Assembly: GCA_016871595.1 (NCBI GenBank)
Contig: VHCY01000009.1
Coordinates: 1 to 47,307 of the forward strand
DNA: 47,307 bases
Source: Verrucomicrobiota bacterium
Lineage (GTDB): Bacteria > Verrucomicrobiota > Verrucomicrobiia > Opitutales > Opitutaceae
Direction of reading: 5' to 3'
Shown here: positions 24,953-32,618 of the stretch, piece after piece
Numbering within the stretch: position 1 is the first letter of the stretch
How the letters are laid out: the number at the start of each line of letters is the position of its first letter
Translations under genes and position numbers: made by a program
Notes under the pieces: generated by a model
The model's input: only the letters and a program-made list of their open reading frames with translations
Told to the model about the DNA's origin: nothing
Database searches by the model: none

Positions 24953-25852
24953 TCACTTCTTCGGCTGCTGCTTGGCCTTGGGGGCGGGCTTCGGGTCCAG
25001 GTTCGCCGCCAGCTGGGCGGGAGTGACCGTCGAAGCCACGCCGTCCCGCGGAACCTCGACGCCCGCGACCCAGAGGATCGCGTTGAGGACCACCTTGCGC
25101 TGATTGTCGTCGCCCCAATTGGCGTGGGTGTGGCCACCGGTAAAGCCGAAGCCGCGCCCGCCGTCAGGCCGCTGGCGGACCCACATCATTGTCTCCGTCC
25201 GCCCCGCCGCCGCCACGATGTGCGGATAGGGCCCCTTGGGGTGCACATAGGGGCCGCCGCGCACCTTATCAGAAGGCTTCGCGGTCAGGATCGGCGTGAT
25301 GCCGTCCCGGTTCTCCGGCCAGCGCATATTGAAGTACCATTCGTCGTGATTGGAGAACGGCTTCACCCCGCGCGCCACCGGGTGATCCGGGAACTGCTGG
25401 TACTCGGGGGTCCACATCGGATTGCAGGAATAGTTGCTCTCGTAGTGCCCGCCGATCCAGCGGAGGAACTCCGGGCCACCCTTGTCCGCCGGGATTTCCA
25501 CGCCGTAATGCATAAAGCCCAGGCCGACGCCGCGCCGCGCAAGGCCGTCCAGGAAGGCCTTGCGGTCGCCCTCGAGGACCGGGTGCCGCGGGCCGCCGTC
25601 GCAATAGATTATCACCGCCGCCGCGCCGTCGAAGGCCCGGTCGGACTCCGGCCAGCCATTCGCGTGGACGGTGGCCTTGACCCCGGGCACGCCGGCGAGG
25701 CCCTGCTGCAGGAGCAGCATCCCGGCGCGGAACTCGTGCATTCCCGGCGGATGGCTCGGTTTGCCGGCAATGAGGACGATCGACTTGTCCGCCGCGGCCA
25801 AAGGCAGGGCGGCGCACAGGGCGAGGAGGGGCAAAATCCAGCGGGGTTTCAT
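24953..25852 (-). CDS. Secreted ThuA domain protein (first copy)
   Basis: A 299-residue protein with a signal peptide (MKPRWILPLLALCAALPLAA) and a ThuA (trehalose-utilisation-like, class I glutamine amidotransferase fold) domain. Segments include SIVLIAGKPSHPPGMHEFRA, AAVIIYCDGG, VGLGFMHYGVEIP, HEWYFNMRW-like DEWYFNMRWPE and GRGFGFTGGHTHANWGDDNQ. The last is typical of planctomycete ThuA proteins that act with Gfo/Idh oxidoreductases on keto-sugars. The C-terminal 15 residues are Lys/Pro/Gln-rich. The start at 25852 opens the signal peptide; its ATG touches a 10-bp inverted repeat (25851-25910). It lies 57 bases downstream of the FKBP gene. Confidence 0.82.
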   Translation of the reverse strand: MKPRWILPLLALCAALPLAAADKSIVLIAGKPSHPPGMHEFRAGMLLLQQGLAGVPGVKATVHANGWPESDRAFDGAAAVIIYCDGGPRHPVLEGDRKAFLDGLARRGVGLGFMHYGVEIPADKGGPEFLRWIGGHYESNYSCNPMWTPEYQQFPDHPVARGVKPFSNHDEWYFNMRWPENRDGITPILTAKPSDKVRGGPYVHPKGPYPHIVAAAGRTETMMWVRQRPDGGRGFGFTGGHTHANWGDDNQRKVVLNAILWVAGVEVPRDGVASTVTPAQLAANLDPKPAPKAKQQPKK

Positions 25853-25910
25853 CCCCGGAAGCCGAGCCCAGCGCCCCGCCCGGCTCAAATCCAAAACACG
25901 TTCCGGGGAT
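25851..25910. promoter_or_regulatory. Nested inverted repeat between FKBP gene and thuA
   Basis: A perfect 10-bp inverted repeat, ATCCCCGGAA at 25851-25860 and TTCCGGGGAT at 25901-25910, encloses an inner 5-bp stem (GAGCC 25864-25868, GGCTC 25882-25886). It spans the whole spacer from the FKBP stop to the thuA start codon. It could be an mRNA structure controlling thuA translation, an attenuator or an operator. No protein or ligand can be named. Confidence 0.4.
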
Positions 25911-26398
25911 CAGTGCGCGCAGCCGCACCCTTCGCCACAACTCTCCTTGCCGCCGGGCCCGCCCTGCGCGACTTCCTCGGGCGTCGCCTCGCGGGCGGTC
26001 ACCACTTCCACGTCAAAGGTCAAGTCCACGCCGGCCAGCGGGTGGTTGGCGTCGAGGAGCACTTCCTCGCCCTCGATCGCGGCGATGGTCACCACCGGAT
26101 CCGTGCGGTGCGGCCCGGTCTGGAACTGGTCGCCGATGCTCAGTTCGCCCTCGACCGGCAGGTCCGTGCGGCGGACGCGCTGCATCTGCTCGGGGTCGCG
26201 AGCGCCATAGGCTTCCGCGAAGGGAACCTGCACTCGCTCCTTGGCGCCCGTGGCCGCGGCGCGGAGCCGCTGGTCCAGACCATCGATGATCATTCCCGCC
26301 CCTTCTAGGTAGGTCACCGGTTGCCCGCCCGCCGAGGAATCGAGGACGCGGCCACTGGGATCACGGAGCGTGTAATGGAAGGAGACAACGCGAGGCAT
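25910..26398 (-). CDS. SlyD-like FKBP-type peptidyl-prolyl cis-trans isomerase
   Basis: A 162-residue cytoplasmic folding helper. The FKBP half-domains are VVSFHYTLRDPSGRVLDSS and GMIIDGLDQRLRAAATG plus VEVVTAREATPEEVAQG at the end. Between them is the insert-in-flap chaperone domain (residues about 70-125: AYGARDPEQMQRVRRTDLP to DANHPLAGVDLTFDVEV). The tail CGEGCGCAH is a short version of the SlyD metal-binding extension used to bind nickel or zinc. These features separate SlyD from FkpA-type enzymes. No signal peptide is present. It is on the same strand as the flanking thuA and the NDNW-repeat gene, but the spacers suggest separate control. Confidence 0.88.
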   Translation of the reverse strand: MPRVVSFHYTLRDPSGRVLDSSAGGQPVTYLEGAGMIIDGLDQRLRAAATGAKERVQVPFAEAYGARDPEQMQRVRRTDLPVEGELSIGDQFQTGPHRTDPVVTIAAIEGEEVLLDANHPLAGVDLTFDVEVVTAREATPEEVAQGGPGGKESCGEGCGCAH

Positions 26399-26476
26399 CG
26401 CCGCACGCTGACGCCCTCGCGCCCGGAGGAAAGCGGAAACGCTCGGCCCGCCGGACTAGGGCGTTCCCGCGCCGCT

Positions 26477-27325
26477 TCAGGGCAGCTCGTACAGCTCGAT
26501 CAGCACCTCGCCGCCCTGCAGGTCCGCGCCGGAGACGTGGACCGTGTAGGAATTATTGGCGGAGACCGTCAGCGACAAGGCCGCGTCGGTGCTCAGGGCC
26601 GGCAGCTGGAAGGCGTTCACCGCCCGGAAATCCGCGTCGAGGGCGGAGTCCCAGTTGTCGTTCGCGGCGATCTCGCGGCGGGCGCCGTCGTAAACCTGCA
26701 GGGTCGGATTGGTCGTCGTGCCCGCCACGCCAAAGAGCCCGAGGGTCTGGCCCACGGCGCGCACCAGCAGTCGCTTGGAGCCAGTGCCGGCCGTCACGAA
26801 ACCGAGGATGGCAGCCTGGCCGTTGCCCACCCGGAGCCGGGCGGAGATGTTCGTGAGCCGCCGCGGGAAGGCCAGCGCCGGGTCATAGACCTCGAGCAAC
26901 ACGTCCCCCGGGGCGTCCACCCGCGCGTGGGCGGTGAAAGTGCCGTTCAAGGGCTGGGCGAGGGCGGCATCGCGCGAGCCGGCCGGAAACGGGAAGGCGC
27001 CCACGGCGGCGAACTGCGGCGCGAGGGTCAGGTTCCAGTCGTCGTTGGTGGCGATCTCCGCCCCGTTGCCCCCGAAGACCTGCAGCCGGGGATTCGGCGC
27101 GCCGGCCACCCCGAATTGCGAGAGCACCGGCCCCGCCGCGCGGAACAGGATCGTGCCGGAGCCCCCGGCGAGCGAGCCGCCGACCACGAGGGCCTGGGGC
27201 ACGTCGAGGCGCGCCCGCAGGGAGAAATTGGCCAGCGCAAAGGACGGCGCCGTGGTCACTTGGGCCCAGGTTGAAGCGACGGATGCGAGGAACAGGGCAG
27301 AAAGCAGGCGGGTATTCATGGGCAT
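26477..27325 (-). CDS. Secreted protein made of two tandem NDDW/NDNW-type domains
   Basis: A 282-residue exported protein. After a signal peptide (TRLLSALFLASVASTWA) it consists of two copies of a roughly 125-residue beta-rich domain. Each copy runs: N-x-S-x-R, then FRAAGPVLSQFGVAG or VRAVGQTLGLFGVAG, then N-P-x-L-Q-V, then ATNDDW or AANDNW, then FAAVGAFPFPAGSRDAAL or FRAVNAFQLPALSTDAAL, and ends VLLEVYD or VLIELYE. The same pair forms the C-terminus of the large surface protein at 42953. I know this as a recurrent domain of Opitutae surface proteins without an assigned function. Two starts six bases apart are possible (27325 and 27319). It is divergent from the gene at 27447. Confidence 0.7.
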   Translation of the reverse strand: MPMNTRLLSALFLASVASTWAQVTTAPSFALANFSLRARLDVPQALVVGGSLAGGSGTILFRAAGPVLSQFGVAGAPNPRLQVFGGNGAEIATNDDWNLTLAPQFAAVGAFPFPAGSRDAALAQPLNGTFTAHARVDAPGDVLLEVYDPALAFPRRLTNISARLRVGNGQAAILGFVTAGTGSKRLLVRAVGQTLGLFGVAGTTTNPTLQVYDGARREIAANDNWDSALDADFRAVNAFQLPALSTDAALSLTVSANNSYTVHVSGADLQGGEVLIELYELP

Positions 27326-27395
27326 TTAAAGCAAGGCTCTTGCGGTTAAGGGATCGGTTCGAACGCCCAAAGGCAAACGCCTTCGCGGAGGGTGC

Positions 27396-27424
27396 TCGAC
27401 ACCGGAGCGCGGCGAAAGTACGTT
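27396..27424 (+). promoter_or_regulatory. Sigma-70-like promoter of the small secreted protein
   Basis: TCGACA (27396-27401), a 17-base spacer and TACGTT (27419-27424) match TTGACA at five of six positions and the key TAnnnT of the -10 box. The predicted transcript would start near 27431, about 16 bases before the ATG at 27447. Confidence 0.45.
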
Positions 27425-27446
27425 CCCCGTGCTTCCCATCTTACCC

Positions 27447-27878
27447 ATGCGCCCCACCCTCCTCCTCCTTATCCTGACGCTGCTCGCTCCCCTGACCGCC
27501 GCCGAAAAGCCGACCGCCCCCGCCGCCGCAGCCGCTGCCACCTTGGCTCCCGGCACCTACGTCGGCTCCTGGCGCGCGCAGGACGAGAGCACCGGCACGC
27601 TCCGGCTCAAGTTCTCGCAGGGCGCCGACCAGAAGTGGCAGGCCGAGGCGATGTTCACCTACGAGGGCGCGGAGGTCCCGACCGCCACCAAGGCCTTCAA
27701 GCTCGAGGGCGGCCGCGTCGAGCTCACCTTCTCGTGGGAAGTTCAGGGCGTGAACGCCAGCAGCACCCTCAAGGGCGAGATCCAAGCCGGATCCCTTTCC
27801 GGAACGTACCAGAGCACGGTCAACGAGGCCGCCTCGTCCGGCCGCTGGACGGTCGCCCTGCAGCCGGCGAAGTCCTGA
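27447..27878 (+). CDS. Small secreted beta-rich protein of unknown function
   Basis: A 143-residue protein with a signal peptide (MRPTLLLLILTLLAPLTAAE) and an Ala/Pro linker. The mature part of about 100 residues is made of short alternating strands: TYVGSWRAQDESTGTLRLKF, AMFTYEGAEV, LEGGRVELTFSWEV, STLKGEIQAGSLSGTY and SGRWTVAL. The pattern (G-x-W ... L-x-G-x-I-x-G-x-x-x-G-x-Y) is that of a small lipocalin-like or META-like barrel. I cannot name a family with confidence. It is transcribed from the promoter at 27396-27424 and converges with the SGNH-DUF1080 gene. An in-frame ATG 18 bases upstream is possible. Confidence 0.65.
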   Translation: MRPTLLLLILTLLAPLTAAEKPTAPAAAAAATLAPGTYVGSWRAQDESTGTLRLKFSQGADQKWQAEAMFTYEGAEVPTATKAFKLEGGRVELTFSWEVQGVNASSTLKGEIQAGSLSGTYQSTVNEAASSGRWTVALQPAKS

Positions 27879-27894
27879 GCGGATCACCGCCCGC

Positions 27895-29220
27895 TTAACG
27901 CGGCGCCGGGCCGATCCGGATCCGGCGGTACTCCATCTGGCCGCGGTCGCCCTCCAGACCGATCGGCCCCGTCGCCGGCACCTTCAGGGCGTCGGTGAGC
28001 AGTTCCCCATTGCACTCCGCCCGGGCCACGCCGTTGCGCACGACAATCACCAGCTCGTTCCAGTCCTGCGGACGGTAGCGCTGGAGCTGCGTGTAGGGTC
28101 CGGCCAAGGGATAGTCGCGGCACTGGAGCTGCGGCTGGCGCACGAAGACGCCGCTGTCCGCGTTGGGCGTGGCGCGGAATTCCAGCTTGAGGGTGAAGTC
28201 CTCCGGGAACTCGCGCGTGGTCCAAAGCTGCTGCACCCGGCGACCCTCGGCCGGGGTCGTCACGACCAGACGGCCATTGATCGCCCGGTAACGGCCGTCG
28301 GGGGACGCGGTCTGGCCGTCGAAGGCGACGGCGGACTTCACCTCGACGAACACCGGGGCGTCCGCCTTGGCCTTGGCCGGGGCCTTGCGCGGGGGCGTGG
28401 GCCGGAAGCCCCAACCGGTGAGGTCGCGGCCATTGAACAGGGCCGTGAAACCCGGCTCCGGCGTGAACGCCTCCGGCTCCGCATCGAGGAAGCCCAAGGT
28501 CGCGAAGAGCGGCCGCAGCGCGGCGCCCCAGCGGGCATAGCCGGCGGGGTTCAGGTGCAGACGGTCCGGGAACCAGGTGGCCGGCGCATCGCCGTCCGGC
28601 CCGGCGAACAGCGTCCAGGTATCGAGCACGGTGAACTGCGGGTCGCCCCGCACGGCCGCCTCGAACAGGGCATTGACGGCCGCAATGGTCTCCTTGGGGC
28701 GCTTCTTGTCCGCGGCGCTGGGGAACACGCGGCACACGATGACGGGCACCTTCGCGTTATGGGCCTTGATGGCCGCGATGAGCTTCTGGAAGTTCCGGCC
28801 GATGGCGTCGGGCGCAATGCCCACCTCGATGTCGTTGGTTCCGAGCAACAGGACGATCGCGGCCGGCTGCAGGGCGAGGACGTCCTCCTGCAGGCGGATC
28901 AGCATCCCGCGCGAGGTGTCGCCACCGATGCCCCGGTTCGCGAGTTTCATCCCCGGAAAGGCATCCCGGAAGGCCGGGCCCCAGCCCTGCGTGATCGAAT
29001 CCCCCAGGAACACCACCGCCCCGCGGTCTTGCGCGACGCGGCCGGCCCATTCCTGGCGCGCATCGTGCCAGCGCCGCACGTAGGCGTCATAGCGGCGCAG
29101 GGGCCCTTCCCCGGGCAGGCCGGCTTCATCGGCCGGCAGGCTCCACTGGTCCGGCGGGGGCAACGGCGCGGCGGCAAAGGCCAGCAGCGGAAAGCAGAGC
29201 AGAAGGGCGCGAAGGGTCAT
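27895..29220 (-). CDS. Secreted SGNH hydrolase fused to DUF1080 domain
   Basis: A 441-residue two-domain protein. After a signal peptide, residues about 45-235 form a GDSL/SGNH esterase: VVFLGDSITQGWG (block I), NRGIGGDTSRGM (block II), LLLGTNDIEVG (block III) and FPDRLHLNPAGYARWG (block V with the Asp/His pair). Residues about 255-440 form a DUF1080 (3-keto-disaccharide hydrolase, concanavalin-like) domain: FTALFNGRDLTGWGFRP, TTREFPEDFTLKLEFR, NADSGVFVRQP and QDWNELVIVVRNGVARAECN. DUF1080 members hydrolyse 3-keto-glycosides made by Gfo/Idh-type oxidoreductases, so the fusion may remove acyl groups and cleave oxidised sugars. The ATG at 29220 opens the signal peptide. Confidence 0.88.
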   Translation of the reverse strand: MTLRALLLCFPLLAFAAAPLPPPDQWSLPADEAGLPGEGPLRRYDAYVRRWHDARQEWAGRVAQDRGAVVFLGDSITQGWGPAFRDAFPGMKLANRGIGGDTSRGMLIRLQEDVLALQPAAIVLLLGTNDIEVGIAPDAIGRNFQKLIAAIKAHNAKVPVIVCRVFPSAADKKRPKETIAAVNALFEAAVRGDPQFTVLDTWTLFAGPDGDAPATWFPDRLHLNPAGYARWGAALRPLFATLGFLDAEPEAFTPEPGFTALFNGRDLTGWGFRPTPPRKAPAKAKADAPVFVEVKSAVAFDGQTASPDGRYRAINGRLVVTTPAEGRRVQQLWTTREFPEDFTLKLEFRATPNADSGVFVRQPQLQCRDYPLAGPYTQLQRYRPQDWNELVIVVRNGVARAECNGELLTDALKVPATGPIGLEGDRGQMEYRRIRIGPAPR

Positions 29221-29357
29221 TGGGGATCGGGGAATGGCCGAGGCTAGGCGCCCGCCACTCCTACTGGCGATGCGAATTCCTGCGCGCGCCTCCGGCGCGG
29301 AAAATTTGCTCGCCTCACCGCGCTCCTGCGCGCGTCCTCGACCCACTCCCCTCCCCT

Positions 29358-30224
29358 ATGCGTCCCCTACTCTCCCGGCTCCTCGCCCCGCTCGCCCTCG
29401 CCCTCGCCGCGGCCCTGCCTGCCCCCGCCGCCGCCCCCAAGCCCCTCAAGGTGCTCCTTGTCACCGGCGGCTGCTGCCACGACTACGTCCAGCAGAAGGA
29501 CCTCCTCAAGGCCGGCCTCGAGCAGCGCGCGAACGTCGTGGTCGAACACCTCCACACCCCCGACAAGTCCACCAAGCCGCCCCTCTCCTCCCATAACAAC
29601 CCGGCCTACGCCGACGGCTACGACCTGGTGATCCACGACGAGTGCGCGGCCGGCATCGACGATCCGGCGATGGTCCGCAACGTCCTCGCCCCCCACCTGC
29701 GGGGCGTCCCCGCGGTCGCCCTCCATTGCGCGATGCACAGCTACCGCGTGAGCAAGGAGTTTGCCCAGCCCCAGGCCCCCGGCTCCCCCGGCGGCCTCTG
29801 GTTCGACTTCCTCGGCCTCCAGTCCAGCCGCCACGGCCCGCAGGAGCCGATCGCGGTCAAGTTCACCGACAGCAAGCACCCGATCACTCGCGGGCTCACC
29901 GGTTGGACGACCGGCAAGGAGGAACTGTACAACAACGTCCAGCCGCCGAGCGTCTACGCGGCCCACCGCCCCCTCGCCACCGGCTTCCAGCGCACCAAGA
30001 ACAAGAAGTCCGGTGCCACCGAGGACAACGAGTCCGTGGTGGTTTGGACCAATGAATACGGCCCCAAGAAGGCCCGCGTCTTCTGCACGACCCTCGGCCA
30101 CAACAACGAGACGGTCGCCGACGCCCGCTACCTCGACCTGCTCGCCCGCGGCCTCCTCTGGGCGGCCGGCAAGCTCGACGACTCCGGCCGGCCCGCGGCC
30201 GGTTTCGGTCCCGGAGGCCGCTAA
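29358..30224 (+). CDS. Secreted ThuA domain protein (second copy)
   Basis: A 288-residue exported ThuA protein, distinct from the copy at 24953. The signal peptide is LLSRLLAPLALALAAALPAP. Key segments are KVLLVTGGCCHDYVQQKDLL, YDLVIHDECAAGIDDP, VPAVALHCAMHSYR, HPITRGLTGWTTGKEELYNN and ARVFCTTLGHNNETVADARY. The C-terminal GHNNETV segment is typical of the family. Such proteins are common beside DUF1080 genes, and one lies divergently 137 bases away. The role is probably in keto-sugar or glycoside turnover outside the cytoplasm. The gene at 30235 follows after 10 bases and is likely co-transcribed. Confidence 0.82.
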   Translation: MRPLLSRLLAPLALALAAALPAPAAAPKPLKVLLVTGGCCHDYVQQKDLLKAGLEQRANVVVEHLHTPDKSTKPPLSSHNNPAYADGYDLVIHDECAAGIDDPAMVRNVLAPHLRGVPAVALHCAMHSYRVSKEFAQPQAPGSPGGLWFDFLGLQSSRHGPQEPIAVKFTDSKHPITRGLTGWTTGKEELYNNVQPPSVYAAHRPLATGFQRTKNKKSGATEDNESVVVWTNEYGPKKARVFCTTLGHNNETVADARYLDLLARGLLWAAGKLDDSGRPAAGFGPGGR

Positions 30225-30234
30225 GGTTCCGCCG

Positions 30235-31125
30235 ATGCTCTCCCGCCGCGCCTTCGCCTCCGGCCTGCTCCTAGCCGGCCTCGTTGCCTTCACGCCCGCC
30301 TCCGCCACGCCGGCCCGGGTCCTGTACGACAAGGATTCGCCCTTTGGTCCGGTCATCGTGACCGAGGAGGACGGCCTCCGCACCCTCTGGTTCGAGCGGG
30401 GCGGCGCCCGGCAGAGCGTGATCAAGCTGGGCGACCCGGCGCATCTGGAGCTGCCCTACGCCGCCACCGCCTTCACCGGCCTGGCCTTCGCGCCCAATCC
30501 CAGCCGCGTGCTGGTGGTGGGGCTCGGCGGCGGGTCGCTGCCGATGTTCCTCCGGCACTATTACCCGGATGCGGTCATCGATGCCGTGGACATCAATCCC
30601 GACGTGGTGAAGGTCGCCCGGGAGTTTTTGGGCTTCAAGGATGACGCCAAGATGAAGGGCATCGTCGCGGACGGCCGGGCCTTCATCGAACAGACCAAGG
30701 AGCCCTACGATGTGATCTTCCTCGATGCTTTTGGCGCCGACAGCGTGCCCACCTCCCTGACCACGATCGAGTTCCTCACCGCCGTGCGCCGGGCCCTCAA
30801 GCCGGACGGCGTCGTGGTGGGCAACATTTGGTCCCGCGCTTGGAACCCCCTCCACGATTCAATGGTGCGCACCTATCAGGAGGTGTTCAGCGAGCTGTTC
30901 ATCATCGATGTCCGCGGCGCCGGCAACCGGATCGTACTGGCCCTGCCCCGCCGGGCCCCGCTGACGGTGGAGCAATTGGCGACCAAGGCCGGTGCCGTCG
31001 GCGTCGCCAAGAAGTTCCGCTACGATCTGGCCGAGCGCGTCCGCCAAGGCTTCAATCACGTCACCGCCAAGTCGAGCGAGGGCCGGGTCCTGCGGGATGC
31101 GGAGTTCGCCAAGGCCAATCCTTGA
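30235..31125 (+). CDS. Tat-exported spermidine-synthase-like protein
   Basis: A 296-residue protein with a polyamine aminopropyltransferase / class I methyltransferase fold. The nucleotide-binding loop VLVVGLGGGSLPMFL is at about residue 93, the acidic ribose-binding segment DAVDINPDVVKVARE follows, and VADGRAFIEQ plus YDVIFLDAFGADSVP complete the core. Unusually, it starts with MLSRRAFASGLLLAGLVAF, which looks like a twin-arginine signal. Spermidine synthases are normally cytoplasmic because their decarboxylated S-adenosylmethionine donor is. Either the N-terminus is a membrane anchor, or the protein has an extracytoplasmic non-synthase role. I chose the ATG at 30235 because it lies just after the ThuA stop; a longer in-frame reading would run inside that gene. 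Confidence 0.75.
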   Translation: MLSRRAFASGLLLAGLVAFTPASATPARVLYDKDSPFGPVIVTEEDGLRTLWFERGGARQSVIKLGDPAHLELPYAATAFTGLAFAPNPSRVLVVGLGGGSLPMFLRHYYPDAVIDAVDINPDVVKVAREFLGFKDDAKMKGIVADGRAFIEQTKEPYDVIFLDAFGADSVPTSLTTIEFLTAVRRALKPDGVVVGNIWSRAWNPLHDSMVRTYQEVFSELFIIDVRGAGNRIVLALPRRAPLTVEQLATKAGAVGVAKKFRYDLAERVRQGFNHVTAKSSEGRVLRDAEFAKANP

Positions 31126-31164
31126 ACTGAGCCGGCGGGCCAGCGCTGGGCGGCCCATCGCCGC

Positions 31165-32469
31165 TTAGCGTGGGCCGGCCATCCCGGCAGGCCGGAAGAC
31201 GCTGACCTCGTGCGGGAGCCGCACCAGGCCGTGCACCACCTCCTGATCGGGCGGATTCGCGACCTCGAGGACGGCCACGTTCAGGACGCGGTCCCAGGTA
31301 TTGTCGGCCCCGGATCCGGCGCCGCAGCCGACATCGAGGGTATATTGCCCCGCCTGGAGCTCGAGCTTGAAGCGTAGCGTGACCAAGCTGGCGCCGCCGG
31401 CCGGTAAGCTGTCGATCAAGCGGTTCGCCACCCGCAGGCCCGTGGCGAAGACCACCTGGCCGTGGCGATTCCGCAGTTCACAGCCCCCGCTGACCGCCGC
31501 CACCGCCTTTCCCGCCCGCAACAGGAGCGTGACCACGGCCCAGTCACCCGTCCGGTAGGTTCCGCCGGCGCCGCCATCCCCGTGCAGGAGCCAGGCCTGC
31601 TCCACCCGTACCCCACCATCCCCGAGGCGCTCCCGGGCCGCCAAATCCAACGGGGCGGCCGCCGGGAGCTCGTGTTCAGGCAGGTGGGCCAGGTCTTGGG
31701 CCGGGGCGGGCGCATTGCCCGCCAAAGCCGCCATCGCGGCCACGTATTCGCGGACGCAGGCTCCCGCCTCCCCCAAGTACCGCAAACGCCCCTGATCGAG
31801 CCAGAGGGCCCTTTGGCAGGTGTTCAGGACGAAGGCCAGGTCGTGGGTCACCACAAGGAGCGTGACCCCGCGGTCAATCAGCTCTCGGAGCCGGGCGGCG
31901 CATTTCTGCTGAAAGACAATGTCCCCGACGCTCAGCGCCTCATCGATGATCAGGACGTCTGGATCCACCGTGATGGCGACCGCGAAAGCCACCCGCATCA
32001 TCATTCCGGTCGAGTAGGTCCGGACCGGCTGGCCGATGAAGTCGCCGATGTCGGCGAAGGCGGTGATCTCGGCGTACTTGGCCTCCATTTCCGCCCGGGT
32101 AAGGCCCAGAATCGAACCCGCGAGGAAGATGTTCTCTTGGCCCGTGAACTCGGGATTAAATCCGGAACCGAGTTCGAGGAGCGCCGTCACCCGGCCGCGG
32201 ACCTCGCAGCGGCCGGAGGAGGGCTGCAGCGTGCCGGCGAGGATCTGCAGGAGGGTGCTTTTACCCGCCCCGTTCCGCCCGATAATGCCGAAGGCCTCCC
32301 CGCGGGCGACCTCGAAGGAGACTTCCCGCAGGGCCGCGACCTCATCGGCCGCCAGCGCTTGGCCGCGGGGTCGCTCGCCCTGGAGCCCGCGGAGCAGCCA
32401 AGGCCAGAGGCCGGGCGTGCGGCGGTAGGCCTTGGAGAGTTGCTGGACGTTGATGGCCGGCGGATGCAT
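31165..32469 (-). CDS. Wzt-like ABC transporter ATP-binding protein (polysaccharide/teichoic acid export)
   Basis: A 434-residue cytoplasmic ATPase. The ABC domain (about 1-255) has Walker A GIIGRNGAGKSTLLQ, the Q-loop region ELGSGFNPEFTGQENIF, signature YSTGMMMRVAFAVAI and Walker B DVLIIDEALSVGD with switch His in VVTHD. These match TagH/Wzt-type exporters. The C-terminal region (about 290-434) fits a Wzt_C carbohydrate-binding beta-sandwich that recognises the capped glycan end. No Wzm-type permease gene adjoins it, so its partner must be elsewhere. It converges with the gene at 30235, and the tpsA terminator lies just upstream, so its transcription is separate from tpsA. Its link to surface glycans is relevant to the STT3-like gene nearby. 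Confidence 0.88.
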   Translation of the reverse strand: MHPPAINVQQLSKAYRRTPGLWPWLLRGLQGERPRGQALAADEVAALREVSFEVARGEAFGIIGRNGAGKSTLLQILAGTLQPSSGRCEVRGRVTALLELGSGFNPEFTGQENIFLAGSILGLTRAEMEAKYAEITAFADIGDFIGQPVRTYSTGMMMRVAFAVAITVDPDVLIIDEALSVGDIVFQQKCAARLRELIDRGVTLLVVTHDLAFVLNTCQRALWLDQGRLRYLGEAGACVREYVAAMAALAGNAPAPAQDLAHLPEHELPAAAPLDLAARERLGDGGVRVEQAWLLHGDGGAGGTYRTGDWAVVTLLLRAGKAVAAVSGGCELRNRHGQVVFATGLRVANRLIDSLPAGGASLVTLRFKLELQAGQYTLDVGCGAGSGADNTWDRVLNVAVLEVANPPDQEVVHGLVRLPHEVSVFRPAGMAGPR

Positions 32470-32565
32470 CGGACCAGAATGTTCTTTCGGGGCGGGCGGG
32501 CGAACTCCAGCCGGAAGCGTGCGGACTGCACGCCCCCGGCTGGTGCTTTCGATTTCGACAAAGAA

Positions 32566-32595
32566 AAAGGGCGACCGGTCGCCCGGTCGCCCTTT
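32566..32595 (-). terminator. Intrinsic terminator of tpsA
   Basis: A perfect 12-bp stem (AAAGGGCGACCG at 32566-32577, CGGTCGCCCTTT at 32584-32595) with a 6-base loop. On the minus strand the stem is followed by TTTTTC, so this is a textbook Rho-independent terminator. It lies 24 bases past the tpsA stop. Confidence 0.88.
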
Positions 32596-32618
32596 GCGGC
32601 GTAATATCAGTCAACTAA

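Noticed and set aside
29761-30234. Longer N-terminus for the spermidine-synthase-like protein
   Set aside because: The extension lies inside the ThuA gene in another frame and is Pro/Ser/Arg-rich.
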